DNA of 26,074 nucleotides, from positions 1-26,074 of IMG/VR virus record IMGVR_UViG_3300047319_000501. The stretch is one strand, 5' to 3'. The position numbers and the translations under genes were made by a program. Below are positions 20,608 through 26,074 of the stretch, in pieces. The stretch comes from a virus. Each line of letters starts with the position of its first letter. The first letter of the stretch is position 1. The notes below the pieces were generated by a model. It saw nothing but the letters and a program-made list of their open reading frames with translations. It did not search any database and was not told the DNA's origin.

Positions 20608-21243
20608 ATGGAACTCGACATCGACTTCGGGACCGCGCCTCTATCCGCCTGGGCCGGTCCCGAATATCTCCGCGAGTTCCTCGTCCCGATATCCGACCTC
20701 CGGGTCGTCCCGAGCGACTACGGCGACCCCGACGTCGCAATCGAAGGGCTCCGCCGACACGGACAGGTACGACCCGTCCTCCTCGACGACGACCGGGTCG
20801 TAGTCTCCCGCGGGCATCTTCTCGAGGCGGCGCTCGCGCTCGGCTGGACACATATCGCCGCGCGCCTCGCCGCGGGCGAAGACGTCCGGGAATCAGTCGA
20901 CCAAATGTCACTGATCGACGTAGCCGGTAACGACGTCGAGATGATCAAGACGCTCGCCGCGAAGAACGGAGGCTCACGGGAGGCGTCCGACGACGAGATC
21001 GACGCTATCGACGAGGCGACGCGCGATGCCGCTACCGAATGGGTCGGGCTACCCGTGTTCGTTCCCACCACTACCCCCTGGAAGCTCGTAATCAGCTGCG
21101 AGACCGAAGCCGACCGCGACGCCGCACTAGACGCCCTCGGTATCGCCACAATTCATAAAGGGACGCGAGGGACGCTCTCCGTCTGGTTCCCCGAGCGCGC
21201 GCGGGAGGACCTCTCGTCGCTCCGCTTCGAGACCTCCACGTGA
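20608..21243 (+). CDS. ParB-like domain protein
   Basis: A 211-residue protein from the ATG directly after the previous stop. The N-terminal half matches the ParB/sulfiredoxin-like fold: 'FLVPISDLRVVPSDYGDPDVAIEGLRRHGQVRPVLLDDDRVVVSRGHLLEAALALGWTHIAARLA' (residues about 24-88), with the 'VPIsdL', 'G.v.PvLl' and 'sRGHlleAalaLGWthi' elements. The C-terminal half is mixed and unassigned. ParB-like proteins are commonly linked to phage DNA-modification genes, where they may guide modification or cut DNA. Here it is followed by the glycosyltransferase gene with a GTGA overlap, so the two are coexpressed. Confidence 0.72.
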   Translation: MELDIDFGTAPLSAWAGPEYLREFLVPISDLRVVPSDYGDPDVAIEGLRRHGQVRPVLLDDDRVVVSRGHLLEAALALGWTHIAARLAAGEDVRESVDQMSLIDVAGNDVEMIKTLAAKNGGSREASDDEIDAIDEATRDAATEWVGLPVFVPTTTPWKLVISCETEADRDAALDALGIATIHKGTRGTLSVWFPERAREDLSSLRFETST

Positions 21244-22190
21244 GCTCGCGCTACCCCATCTACGTGATCTCGAAAGGGCGCGCCGACTGCTGTCTCACCG
21301 CCAAGTTCCTACTCCGCGATCGAGTCCCGTTCGCGCTCGTCGTCGAACCCCAGGAAGTCGCCGCCTACGCTCAACACCTACCCGGCGCTGTCCTGCTCGA
21401 GCTCCCGTTCTCGAACCTCGGGCTCGGATCGACCCCCGCCCGTAACTACTGCTGGGAACACGCGATCGAGAACGGGTACCGCCGCCACTGGATCCTCGAC
21501 GACAACATCGGGCAGATCCGACGACTCTACGGCGGTAAACGCATCCCTTGCTCGAGCGGTCCCGCGTTCGCCGCTACCGAAGATTTCGTCGACCGCTACG
21601 ACAACGTCGCGATCGGTGGCCTTAACTACCAGATGTTCGTAACGCCGACCAGCCCGCCGTACCGCACGAACGTCCACGTCTACTCCACGCTCCTAATCGA
21701 CAACGCTATCCCCCACCGCTGGCGGAGACAGTACAACGAAGACACCGACCTCTGCCTCCAGGTACTCGCGGACGGGCTCGCGACCGTACTCGTCAACCTG
21801 TTCATGATCGACAAAAAAACCACTATGACCATGAAGGGCGGCAACAGCGACGCCCTCTACCAAGGCGACGGACGACTAAAGATGGCCCGGTCACTCGAAC
21901 AAGCCTGGCCCGGGATCGTCCGCGTCGACTACCGCTACGGACGCCCCCAACACGTCGTCGACTGGGGCAAGTTCAAAACCCCGCTTCGGCTCCGATCCGA
22001 CGTCGACCTCGCCGCGCTCCCGAGGGTAGACGAGTACGGGCTAACGCTCGTCGAGAAGACGCCCGTCCGAAGTCGACAGCTACGGGAGCTGCTCGAGCGG
22101 TACCGGGCGAATGGTCTAGACTCCCCGTCGGGAGCAGCATCATCGCCAAGCAGAGGACGGACTCCTCGGAAGATTGGCGGTACAAGATGA
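21240..22190 (+). CDS. TET-associated-type DNA glycosyltransferase (TAGT-like)
   Basis: A 316-residue GT-A-fold protein from GTG 21240. The N-terminus 'YPIYVISKGR' (residues 5-14), 'FALVVEPQEVAAY' (31-43), 'LGLGSTPARNYCWEHAI' (60-76), 'HWILDDNIGQIRRL' (83-96, D87-D88 as the metal-binding DxD-like pair) and 'YNEDTDLCLQVL' (165-176, E167/D168) are the hallmarks of the TET/JBP-associated glycosyltransferase family. These enzymes add a sugar to oxidised bases, such as 5-hydroxymethylcytosine, in phage DNA. A C5-methyltransferase lies upstream, but no TET/JBP dioxygenase is found in this window. The C-terminal 30 residues are Ser/Arg/Gly-rich. Confidence 0.78.
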   Translation: MSSRYPIYVISKGRADCCLTAKFLLRDRVPFALVVEPQEVAAYAQHLPGAVLLELPFSNLGLGSTPARNYCWEHAIENGYRRHWILDDNIGQIRRLYGGKRIPCSSGPAFAATEDFVDRYDNVAIGGLNYQMFVTPTSPPYRTNVHVYSTLLIDNAIPHRWRRQYNEDTDLCLQVLADGLATVLVNLFMIDKKTTMTMKGGNSDALYQGDGRLKMARSLEQAWPGIVRVDYRYGRPQHVVDWGKFKTPLRLRSDVDLAALPRVDEYGLTLVEKTPVRSRQLRELLERYRANGLDSPSGAASSPSRGRTPRKIGGTR

Positions 22191-22381
22191 ACGACAGCAT
22201 CACCCCGAGCGAGAACGCCCGACTCGCCGTCGAGTTCGAACGCTGGCCCGACGCCCGCCGGCTCTGGCGGATCCTGATGCTCTCGCCGACCATCGAGATC
22301 GCCGAGGCCCTACTTAAAGGACAGACCGTCCCGATCGAGTCGCTCGACCCGGAATGGGTCAAACGCTTTGGGTTTAAGTAG
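22187..22381 (+). CDS. Small helical protein of unknown function
   Basis: A 64-residue protein from ATG 22187 (ATGA overlap). It has a charged helix ('SENARLAVEFERWPDARRLWRILMLSPTIEIAEALLKG') and ends 'PEWVKRFGFK'. Its stop is directly followed by the ATG of the ATPase gene, so it could be an accessory to that protein. No motif recognised. Confidence 0.55.
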   Translation: MNDSITPSENARLAVEFERWPDARRLWRILMLSPTIEIAEALLKGQTVPIESLDPEWVKRFGFK

Positions 22382-23536
22382 ATGCTCGAGGACAGGGTTA
22401 GCGCAGATGACTTCAACGACATCCCGTCCAGCGACACCAAGGCCGCACCGCGGCACTCCTGGATGCCCGTCGACCTCTACGACTGGCGCGACAACCCGCC
22501 GCCGAAACCAACACTCGCAGGTATCGGCTACCCCGGCATGCGCCACCTCGTCAGCGGCGAACCAGACAGCTGCAAAACCTGGCTCGTGCTCTGCCTCGCC
22601 CTCGAGGAGATCCGCCACGACCGCTCCGTCATCTACATCGACTTCGAGAACGGGCCCGCGATCATCCTCGACCGCCTACGCAGCCTTCCCGTCGACGAGG
22701 AGACGATCCAGGCGCAGTTCCTCTACCTACACCCGCACGAGCCGATCGGGACGAAAGGCGTGCTCGGAGACGTCGAGATGATGCTTGCTGTCGCGCGTCC
22801 GTCCATGTGCGTGCTCGACTCGAGCGCCGGCGCGCTCGCCCTACACGACTGCGAGCCGAACAGCGCTAAGGACGTCGAGCGGTTCGCCCAGGCCGTACTC
22901 GACCCGCTCCGCTCGCTCGGCGCCGCCACGTTCCTGATCGACCACGTCACGAAAGACCGCGACACCCGCGGCAGGTTCGCCACCGGCAGCGAACGCAAAC
23001 TCGGCGTCACCGACGTCCACCTCGGGCTCGAAACGCTCGTCCCGTTCTCCCGCGGCCGCTCCGGCAAGGTGAAGATCGTCAACCACAAGGACCGAATCGG
23101 CTGGCTGCCGCCGAGGCAGAAGATCGCCGAGTTCGACCTGACCAGCGACGACGAGACGGGCATAATCGCGTTTACGCTCGAGCTCAAGACTGGCGACGAC
23201 GAGACGAGCGAGGGCGGTTTCCGGCCGACCGTGCTGATGGAGCGGGTTAGCCGCGCGCTCGAGAACTACCCCGGTGCGATGAACAAAACGCAGCTTCGGG
23301 AGATGGTGAAAGGTCGCGACGAGTACGTGCTGATGGCGGTCGACGCACTCCACGTTGACGGGTACATCAGCATCGAAAACGGCGACCGCGGAGCGCGTCT
23401 GATCACGCTCGAACGACCCTATCGAGAGGAGCCTCAGCCTGTGGAAAACCCTGTGGGTAACGACCTGTTCCCACCCGTTCCCGACCCGTTCCCGGAACAG
23501 GTCGATGTCGCCAAACAAGACGAGTTTCCGTTCTAA
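22382..23536 (+). CDS. RepA/RecA-type ATPase, likely replication helicase
   Basis: A 384-residue protein. ATPase core: Walker A 'VSGEPDSCKTWL' (residues 57-68; GxxxxCKT with K65, T66), 'VIYIDFENG' (83-91, E89 as the likely catalytic Glu), Walker B 'MCVLDSSAG' (142-150), then 'TFLIDHVTKD' and 'RFATGSERKLGVTDVHLGLE', the usual layout of plasmid- and phage-type RepA hexameric helicases. A C-terminal winged-helix-like part follows ('VLMERVSRALENYPGAMNKTQLREMVKG...YVLMAVDALHVDGYISIENG'), then a short Pro-rich tail. The DNA for that tail also holds iteron-like repeats, so the gene and the origin may overlap. Confidence 0.8.
   Translation: MLEDRVSADDFNDIPSSDTKAAPRHSWMPVDLYDWRDNPPPKPTLAGIGYPGMRHLVSGEPDSCKTWLVLCLALEEIRHDRSVIYIDFENGPAIILDRLRSLPVDEETIQAQFLYLHPHEPIGTKGVLGDVEMMLAVARPSMCVLDSSAGALALHDCEPNSAKDVERFAQAVLDPLRSLGAATFLIDHVTKDRDTRGRFATGSERKLGVTDVHLGLETLVPFSRGRSGKVKIVNHKDRIGWLPPRQKIAEFDLTSDDETGIIAFTLELKTGDDETSEGGFRPTVLMERVSRALENYPGAMNKTQLREMVKGRDEYVLMAVDALHVDGYISIENGDRGARLITLERPYREEPQPVENPVGNDLFPPVPDPFPEQVDVAKQDEFPF
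23463..23502 (+). repeat. Iteron-like decamer cluster within the ATPase gene end
   Basis: Three direct copies of ACCYGTTCCC (23463-23472, 23473-23482, 23484-23493), spaced about one helical turn, are followed by an inverted copy (GGAACAGGT, 23494-23502). Two more copies lie in the following intergenic region: inverted at 23603-23612 and direct at 23683-23692. Six sites within 230 bases, in both directions and next to a RepA-type gene, fit an initiator-binding array. Confidence 0.65.
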
Positions 23537-23548
23537 AATGAGCCCAAA

Positions 23549-23574
23549 ACGTATATATACGCGCGCGCGCGCGC
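23549..23574. other. 26-base alternating purine-pyrimidine tract
   Basis: An unbroken alternating run: a short TA-alternating part (easily melted) followed by a long CG-alternating part (Z-DNA-prone). It lies between the iteron cluster and the hairpin region. Such tracts open or absorb supercoiling and are seen near origins; here it is the only such tract I noticed in the window. Confidence 0.6.
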
Positions 23575-23578
23575 TGTG

Positions 23579-23694
23579 CTTTACCCCTGTCGGGGTAAAG
23601 GCGGGAACGGGTCGCAGCGCGAAACCCGTGCCGACGCTGTCGCGTCGGAAAAAGGGCGCTAACGCGCCCGGGTCTGAACACCACCTGTTCCCGC
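23579..23694. other. Highly structured intergenic region, candidate replication origin
   Basis: The 186-base gap 23537-23722 holds nested inverted repeats: CTTTACCCC-TGTC-GGGGTAAAG (23579-23600, 9 bp); an outer stem GCGGGAAC (23601-23608) / GTTCCCGC (23687-23694); and inside it AACGGGT/AACCCGT (23606-23612 / 23623-23629), CCGACGC-TGTC-GCGTCGG (23631-23648) and GGGCGC-TAAC-GCGCCC (23654-23669). The outer stem arms contain the two distal decamer copies. Such nesting by chance is unlikely. It could be an origin, a structured RNA, or both. Confidence 0.55.
23649..23669 (-). terminator. Terminator-like hairpin on the minus strand
   Basis: Read on the minus strand, GGGCGC-GTTA-GCGCCC (23669 to 23654) is followed directly by TTTTT (23653 to 23649), the classic rho-independent form. 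No minus-strand gene is seen nearby, so it may end an antisense or origin-linked transcript, or be a cruciform arm only. Confidence 0.5.
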
Positions 23695-23722
23695 GTCGCC
23701 TAGACTACGACCGGATACCCGC

Positions 23723-23923
23723 GTGACCGACCAGGCCCGCATCCATAACATCGCCAGCTCCCACGCCGACGCCTGCGCCGAACACATCGCCAAAGTCACG
23801 CAACTCGGGATGACCGTCCTCGTCACCGTCTACTCGGCCGGCGAGATCATGGCCGAAGGGTTCGCCACAACCGACGACTACACGAAGGCGCTCGTGACTG
23901 CCGAACGGGACCCGGACGCGTGA
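23723..23923 (+). CDS. Small protein of unknown function
   Basis: A 66-residue protein from GTG 23723, the first gene after the structured region. It has an N-terminal helix ('IHNIASSHADACAEHIAKVTQLG') and a beta hairpin ('MTVLVTVYSAGEIMAEGFATTDDYTKAL'). The fold may be a small alpha-beta-beta unit. Not recognised. Confidence 0.55.
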   Translation: MTDQARIHNIASSHADACAEHIAKVTQLGMTVLVTVYSAGEIMAEGFATTDDYTKALVTAERDPDA

Positions 23924-24135
23924 GCGGCCTCGACGACATCCGCCGGCGGCTCTCCGAGATCGACGATTGGCCCGACATCCAACGGCTGCTCGCCGTCGCC
24001 GAAGCAGCCCTAGCGATCGCCAACATCGAGGAGCTCGTCCAGGAGAACCCGATTCCCGGCAAGTCGATCAACGCTAACAACTGGCACGCACTGCTCGAAG
24101 CCCTCGCCGCCCTCGACCAGGCGCCCGTCACGTGA
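23920..24135 (+). CDS. Small helical protein of unknown function
   Basis: A 71-residue protein from GTG 23920 (GTGA overlap). It has helices 'LDDIRRRLSEIDDWPDIQRLLAVAEAALAIANIEELV' and 'NNWHALLEALAALDQ'. Acidic; no motif. It forms one operon with its neighbours through 4-base overlaps on both sides. Confidence 0.55.
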   Translation: MSGLDDIRRRLSEIDDWPDIQRLLAVAEAALAIANIEELVQENPIPGKSINANNWHALLEALAALDQAPVT

Positions 24136-24794
24136 GCGTCCTCACTGCCCGCGACCGCCTCTGCTGGCTCCTACGCACCTACGCCGACGCCCACGACGAA
24201 TTCAACCCCGGACTGCCATCCGCCGACGCCGGCTCATCCACGCTACCCGGCGACTGGCGCTACTACCGCGAGCTCGACATCCGGCTCGCAGAGATGCCCG
24301 TACGCCTGCGCCGAGCCGTCTACGAACGCTACGTCCGACCGCACGAGCGGGCCAACCTCGAACGCTGGACGGCACGCGTCACCGTGCTCAAGGACGGGCG
24401 AGTCCGCGGCCTACCCGCCAACTCGGAGCTCGCCAACCCCAACCACGGCTACCACTCGACGAAGCGCAGCCTCACGCCGAAAGGCCCGTTCACCGGGCAC
24501 GTGTCGATCGCCAAGTGGCATCCGCAAACCCGTACTCGTGATGTCGACCGGGGCCTCGCCTGGCTGCTCGAGCACATGCACGCAGGTAGGACGGATCGGA
24601 TTTGCCTGCCCGCCCATATCGCCGATGCGGCGCCGTCGCAACCGCAACCCAAACCTGCGCCCGCAACCCCGCATGGCGTAACGGATTGGACGCCGACTGC
24701 GACTACTGCTACACTGCCCGACAACCAAAGGGTTCAGTACGCTCTCAGACCGCCGATCCAGGCGGTCTCTCGCGTTCAAGGGGAGCAGCGATGA
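24132..24794 (+). CDS. Protein of unknown function with proline-rich tail
   Basis: A 220-residue protein from GTG 24132 (GTGA overlap). The first 80 residues are helical with many aromatics and charges ('RDRLCWLLRTYADAHDEF', 'RYYRELDIRLAEMPVRLRRAVYERYVRPHERANLERW'). The middle is mixed, with 'GHVSIAKWHPQTRTRDVDRGLAWLLEHM'. The last 50 residues are Pro/Thr/Gln-rich and probably disordered. A promoter and hairpin for the next gene lie inside its 3' end. No family recognised. Confidence 0.55.
   Translation: MSVLTARDRLCWLLRTYADAHDEFNPGLPSADAGSSTLPGDWRYYRELDIRLAEMPVRLRRAVYERYVRPHERANLERWTARVTVLKDGRVRGLPANSELANPNHGYHSTKRSLTPKGPFTGHVSIAKWHPQTRTRDVDRGLAWLLEHMHAGRTDRICLPAHIADAAPSQPQPKPAPATPHGVTDWTPTATTATLPDNQRVQYALRPPIQAVSRVQGEQR
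24686..24715 (+). promoter_or_regulatory. Candidate promoter inside an upstream gene end
   Basis: TTGGAC (24686-24691) and TACACT (24710-24715) are 18 bases apart, with a TG one base before the -10 box (extended -10 form). The transcript would start near 24722 and carry a leader of about 69 bases with the hairpin at 24747-24768 before the HTH-like gene. Confidence 0.42.
24747..24768 (+). other. Leader hairpin before HTH-like gene
   Basis: A perfect 8-base-pair stem AGACCGCC/GGCGGTCT with GATCCA loop. No T run follows, so it is not a simple terminator. Its GACCGCC/GGCGGTC stem matches that of the terminator at 11874-11911, which may be chance in GC-rich DNA or a shared recognition element. 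Confidence 0.5.
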
Positions 24795-25285
24795 GCGTTA
24801 AGCGCTACTCGCTGGCAGAGAAGGCCGAGATGGCGCTCCTACGGGCGCAGGGCTACAAATGGCGCGAACTCGGGCAGTGGCGAGGCGTTAGCAACCACGC
24901 AGCGGAGCTACAGGCTAAGCGCGGCGCCGCCTACGCGGCAGCCTGTCTCGTCATCGTGCGTGACAACCGCAAGTACGCGAGACGGCGAGCCCGTGCCGCG
25001 CTTCCTGATCCTTGGCAATGGAGGCGGCGCGCACTAGCAGATGCGCGGCGCAAGATTGACATCGACCTCGTCGTCGACACGATGATGGAGATCCCAAGAC
25101 GTAAGTACATGCGACCATTGCCAGCACGTGACCTAACCAACGGCTACGCAGCCTGGACGCCCGGACCTGAGTTCGCCGCACTATGCGCGCAGGTCGACGC
25201 GCACCAGCGGCTCGGGACAACAGACACGCCCGAGTTCGAAGAACTGCTCGAGATGCGACGGCAGGCAGCGATGGACGGACGATGA
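24791..25285 (+). CDS. HTH-like DNA-binding protein
   Basis: A 164-residue protein from ATG 24791 (AAGGGGAG upstream, ATGA overlap with the previous gene); an upstream in-frame extension overlaps the previous gene and is not supported. The N-terminal 'YSLAEKAEMALLRAQGYKWRELGQWRGVSNHAAELQAKRG' looks like a homeodomain-like helix-turn-helix. A basic middle follows ('RDNRKYARRRARAALPDPWQWRRRALADARRK'), then a helical C-terminus ('TPEFEELLEMRRQAAM'). It could be a regulator or a terminase-small-subunit-like protein; the evidence cannot separate them. Confidence 0.55.
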   Translation: MSVKRYSLAEKAEMALLRAQGYKWRELGQWRGVSNHAAELQAKRGAAYAAACLVIVRDNRKYARRRARAALPDPWQWRRRALADARRKIDIDLVVDTMMEIPRRKYMRPLPARDLTNGYAAWTPGPEFAALCAQVDAHQRLGTTDTPEFEELLEMRRQAAMDGR

Positions 25286-25515
25286 CCGTGCGAGTGCTCA
25301 TCGGCGGATCGCGCGTCTGCAAGCGTGACGGGCATACGGTTGCACTGAGAGCGCAATGGGATGTGGACATCGTGCGAGTAACACCGTTCTGCGAGGTGTG
25401 TCGCATGATCGGACTGCCTAGCGCTGCGACAACTGACCCCTGGCTGATGGAGATCGTGGACGGGTTCAGACACGCACCCGATGCGACCGAGCAACAGTAC
25501 GAGGCGCTGTTCTGA
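25282..25515 (+). CDS. Small protein of unknown function with CxxC
   Basis: A 77-residue protein from ATG 25282 (ATGA overlap); the in-frame region upstream overlaps the previous gene. It has 'VRVLIGGSRVCKRDGHTVALRAQWDVDIVRVTPFCEVCRMIG' and 'WLMEIVDGFRHAPDATEQQYEALF'. One CxxC pair (F-C-E-V-C) could be half of a metal site. Not recognised. Confidence 0.55.
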   Translation: MTVRVLIGGSRVCKRDGHTVALRAQWDVDIVRVTPFCEVCRMIGLPSAATTDPWLMEIVDGFRHAPDATEQQYEALF

Positions 25516-25842
25516 ATGAGCCCAGTGGTACGCCTCTGCAGCAAGTGCGCCAAGCCCGCCACCCACGGCTGCCACTGCAACTACCACCACGTCGCCGAGC
25601 AGCTCAGGCGCAGGGTCAAGACCAAGGCGGCAGGGTACGCATCGCCGCACTGGCAGATGATGCGAGGCAAGGCACTCGACCAGGCAGGGCACAGATGCAG
25701 CGCATGTGGCACGAGCGAACGGCTGACTGTGCATCTCGACCCGCGCCTGCGCGGCAACCACAACCTGGCAACGCTCGACGCATGCACCGTTCTCTGCCGT
25801 GGATGCCACGGTGCAGTAGATGCACCACGTGCACATGCCTAG
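25516..25842 (+). CDS. HNH endonuclease
   Basis: A 108-residue protein from the ATG directly after the previous stop. It has an N-terminal zinc-ribbon-like part ('LCSKCAKPATHGCHCNYHH', residues 7-25), then the HNH core: 'HWQMMRGKALDQAGHRCSACGTSERLTVHLDP' (C61-x2-C64, H73), 'NHNLATLDACTVLCRGCHGAVD' (N83, C94-x2-C97-H98). The order Cys pair, His, Asn, Cys pair is typical of HNH nucleases. In many phages an HNH protein near the packaging genes helps terminase cut DNA; the next genes lie outside the window, so this role cannot be checked here. Confidence 0.85.
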   Translation: MSPVVRLCSKCAKPATHGCHCNYHHVAEQLRRRVKTKAAGYASPHWQMMRGKALDQAGHRCSACGTSERLTVHLDPRLRGNHNLATLDACTVLCRGCHGAVDAPRAHA

Positions 25843-26074
25843 CGCCCTGCCCTACGACGTACAACGGCCGTGCGTCAAGTGCGGCAACGCCCACATCCGA
25901 GACCAGCACGTCGGCTACTTCGACCAGGTCGAACACATCCGCCGGGAGTGCCTCGGCTGCGGTTACGCATGGAAGGAACTACCCCTCGACCATGCGCTCG
26001 ATGCTGATGACGAGCGCGATGTGACGAGCTTTCTAAACGGGGGGGCGGTACACGTGGCGGCGCCGCTGCGACAG
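25835..26074 (+). CDS. Zinc-ribbon protein, 3' end outside window
   Basis: The frame from ATG 25835 runs open to the right edge (80 codons seen). It overlaps the HNH gene by 8 bases; an in-frame ATG at 25820 is also possible. 'PCVKCGNAHIRDQHVG' and 'RRECLGCGYAWKELPLDH' supply two CxxC knuckles about 25 residues apart, a four-cysteine zinc ribbon. An acidic stretch follows ('LDADDERDV'). The full length and function cannot be seen. Confidence 0.55.
   Translation, partial: MPSALPYDVQRPCVKCGNAHIRDQHVGYFDQVEHIRRECLGCGYAWKELPLDHALDADDERDVTSFLNGGAVHVAAPLRQ

Noticed and set aside
22117-22122. TAGACT as a -10 box before the small gene at 22187, and a second TAGACT at 23701-23706
   Set aside because: Neither has a fitting -35 hexamer at 16-19 bases, so the boxes are not distinguishable from chance.
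24660-24790. tRNA-like segment with a GGTTC motif and a strong hairpin
   Set aside because: Stems do not fit a cloverleaf and no acceptor pairing is found; a leader hairpin is more likely.

Overview
The window is a continuous, gene-dense, GC-rich stretch of a tailed double-stranded DNA phage with siphovirus-type tail genes. Nearly all genes are on the plus strand and most join by 1-4 base stop/start overlaps (GTGA, ATGA, TAATG). GTG starts are very common. High GC and several families typical of actinobacteriophages (HK97 gp10-like protein, G/GT tail chaperone, glycine-rich fibre, recombination-directionality-factor-like protein, TET-associated glycosyltransferase) suggest an actinobacterial host, but nothing in the sequence names it. 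No terminase, portal, capsid, DNA polymerase, primase or integrase is seen, so the window is part of a larger genome.

Layout. (1) 1-8477, late structural genes: end of a head-associated protein, head-tail adaptor, tail terminator, tail tube protein, gp10-like protein, tail chaperones G and GT with a readable -1 slippery site, a 1153-residue tape measure protein, a minor tail (hub-type) protein and a glycine-rich fibre. (2) 8480-8853, a two-gene minus-strand cassette: a ribbon-helix-helix protein and a small secreted cationic peptide. (3) 8920-11850, lysis and envelope genes: an M23 endopeptidase, several small membrane proteins including two single-helix micropeptides, and a TIM-barrel-type hydrolase. 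A strong hairpin terminator with a UUCG loop follows. (4) 11938 onward, early genes: a promoter with a repeated octamer, small DNA-binding proteins, a Cas4/RecB-like nuclease, a DpdA-like transglycosylase with a VUT/YhhQ-type 7-deazaguanine precursor transporter, an RDF-like protein, a secreted lytic-transglycosylase-like protein, an endonuclease VII-like protein, a cytosine-C5 methyltransferase, an HTH protein, a GIY-YIG-type protein, a ParB-like protein and a TET-associated-type glycosyltransferase. (5) 22382-23722, a RepA/RecA-type ATPase gene whose 3' end carries iteron-like decamers, followed by an intergenic region full of hairpins that looks like a replication origin or control region. 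(6) 23723-26074, small unknown genes, an HTH-like protein, an HNH endonuclease and an open-ended zinc-ribbon protein.

The main theme is DNA disguise. One set of genes (DpdA-like enzyme and transporter) would import a 7-deazaguanine precursor and insert it into phage DNA. A second set (C5-methyltransferase, ParB-like protein, glycosyltransferase) resembles cytosine hypermodification operons that normally include a TET/JBP dioxygenase, which I do not find here. The two sets lie in one early region within about 8.4 kb. The other notable elements are the candidate origin, a series of 22-26 residue single-helix membrane peptides fitted between genes, and the minus-strand secreted-peptide cassette.
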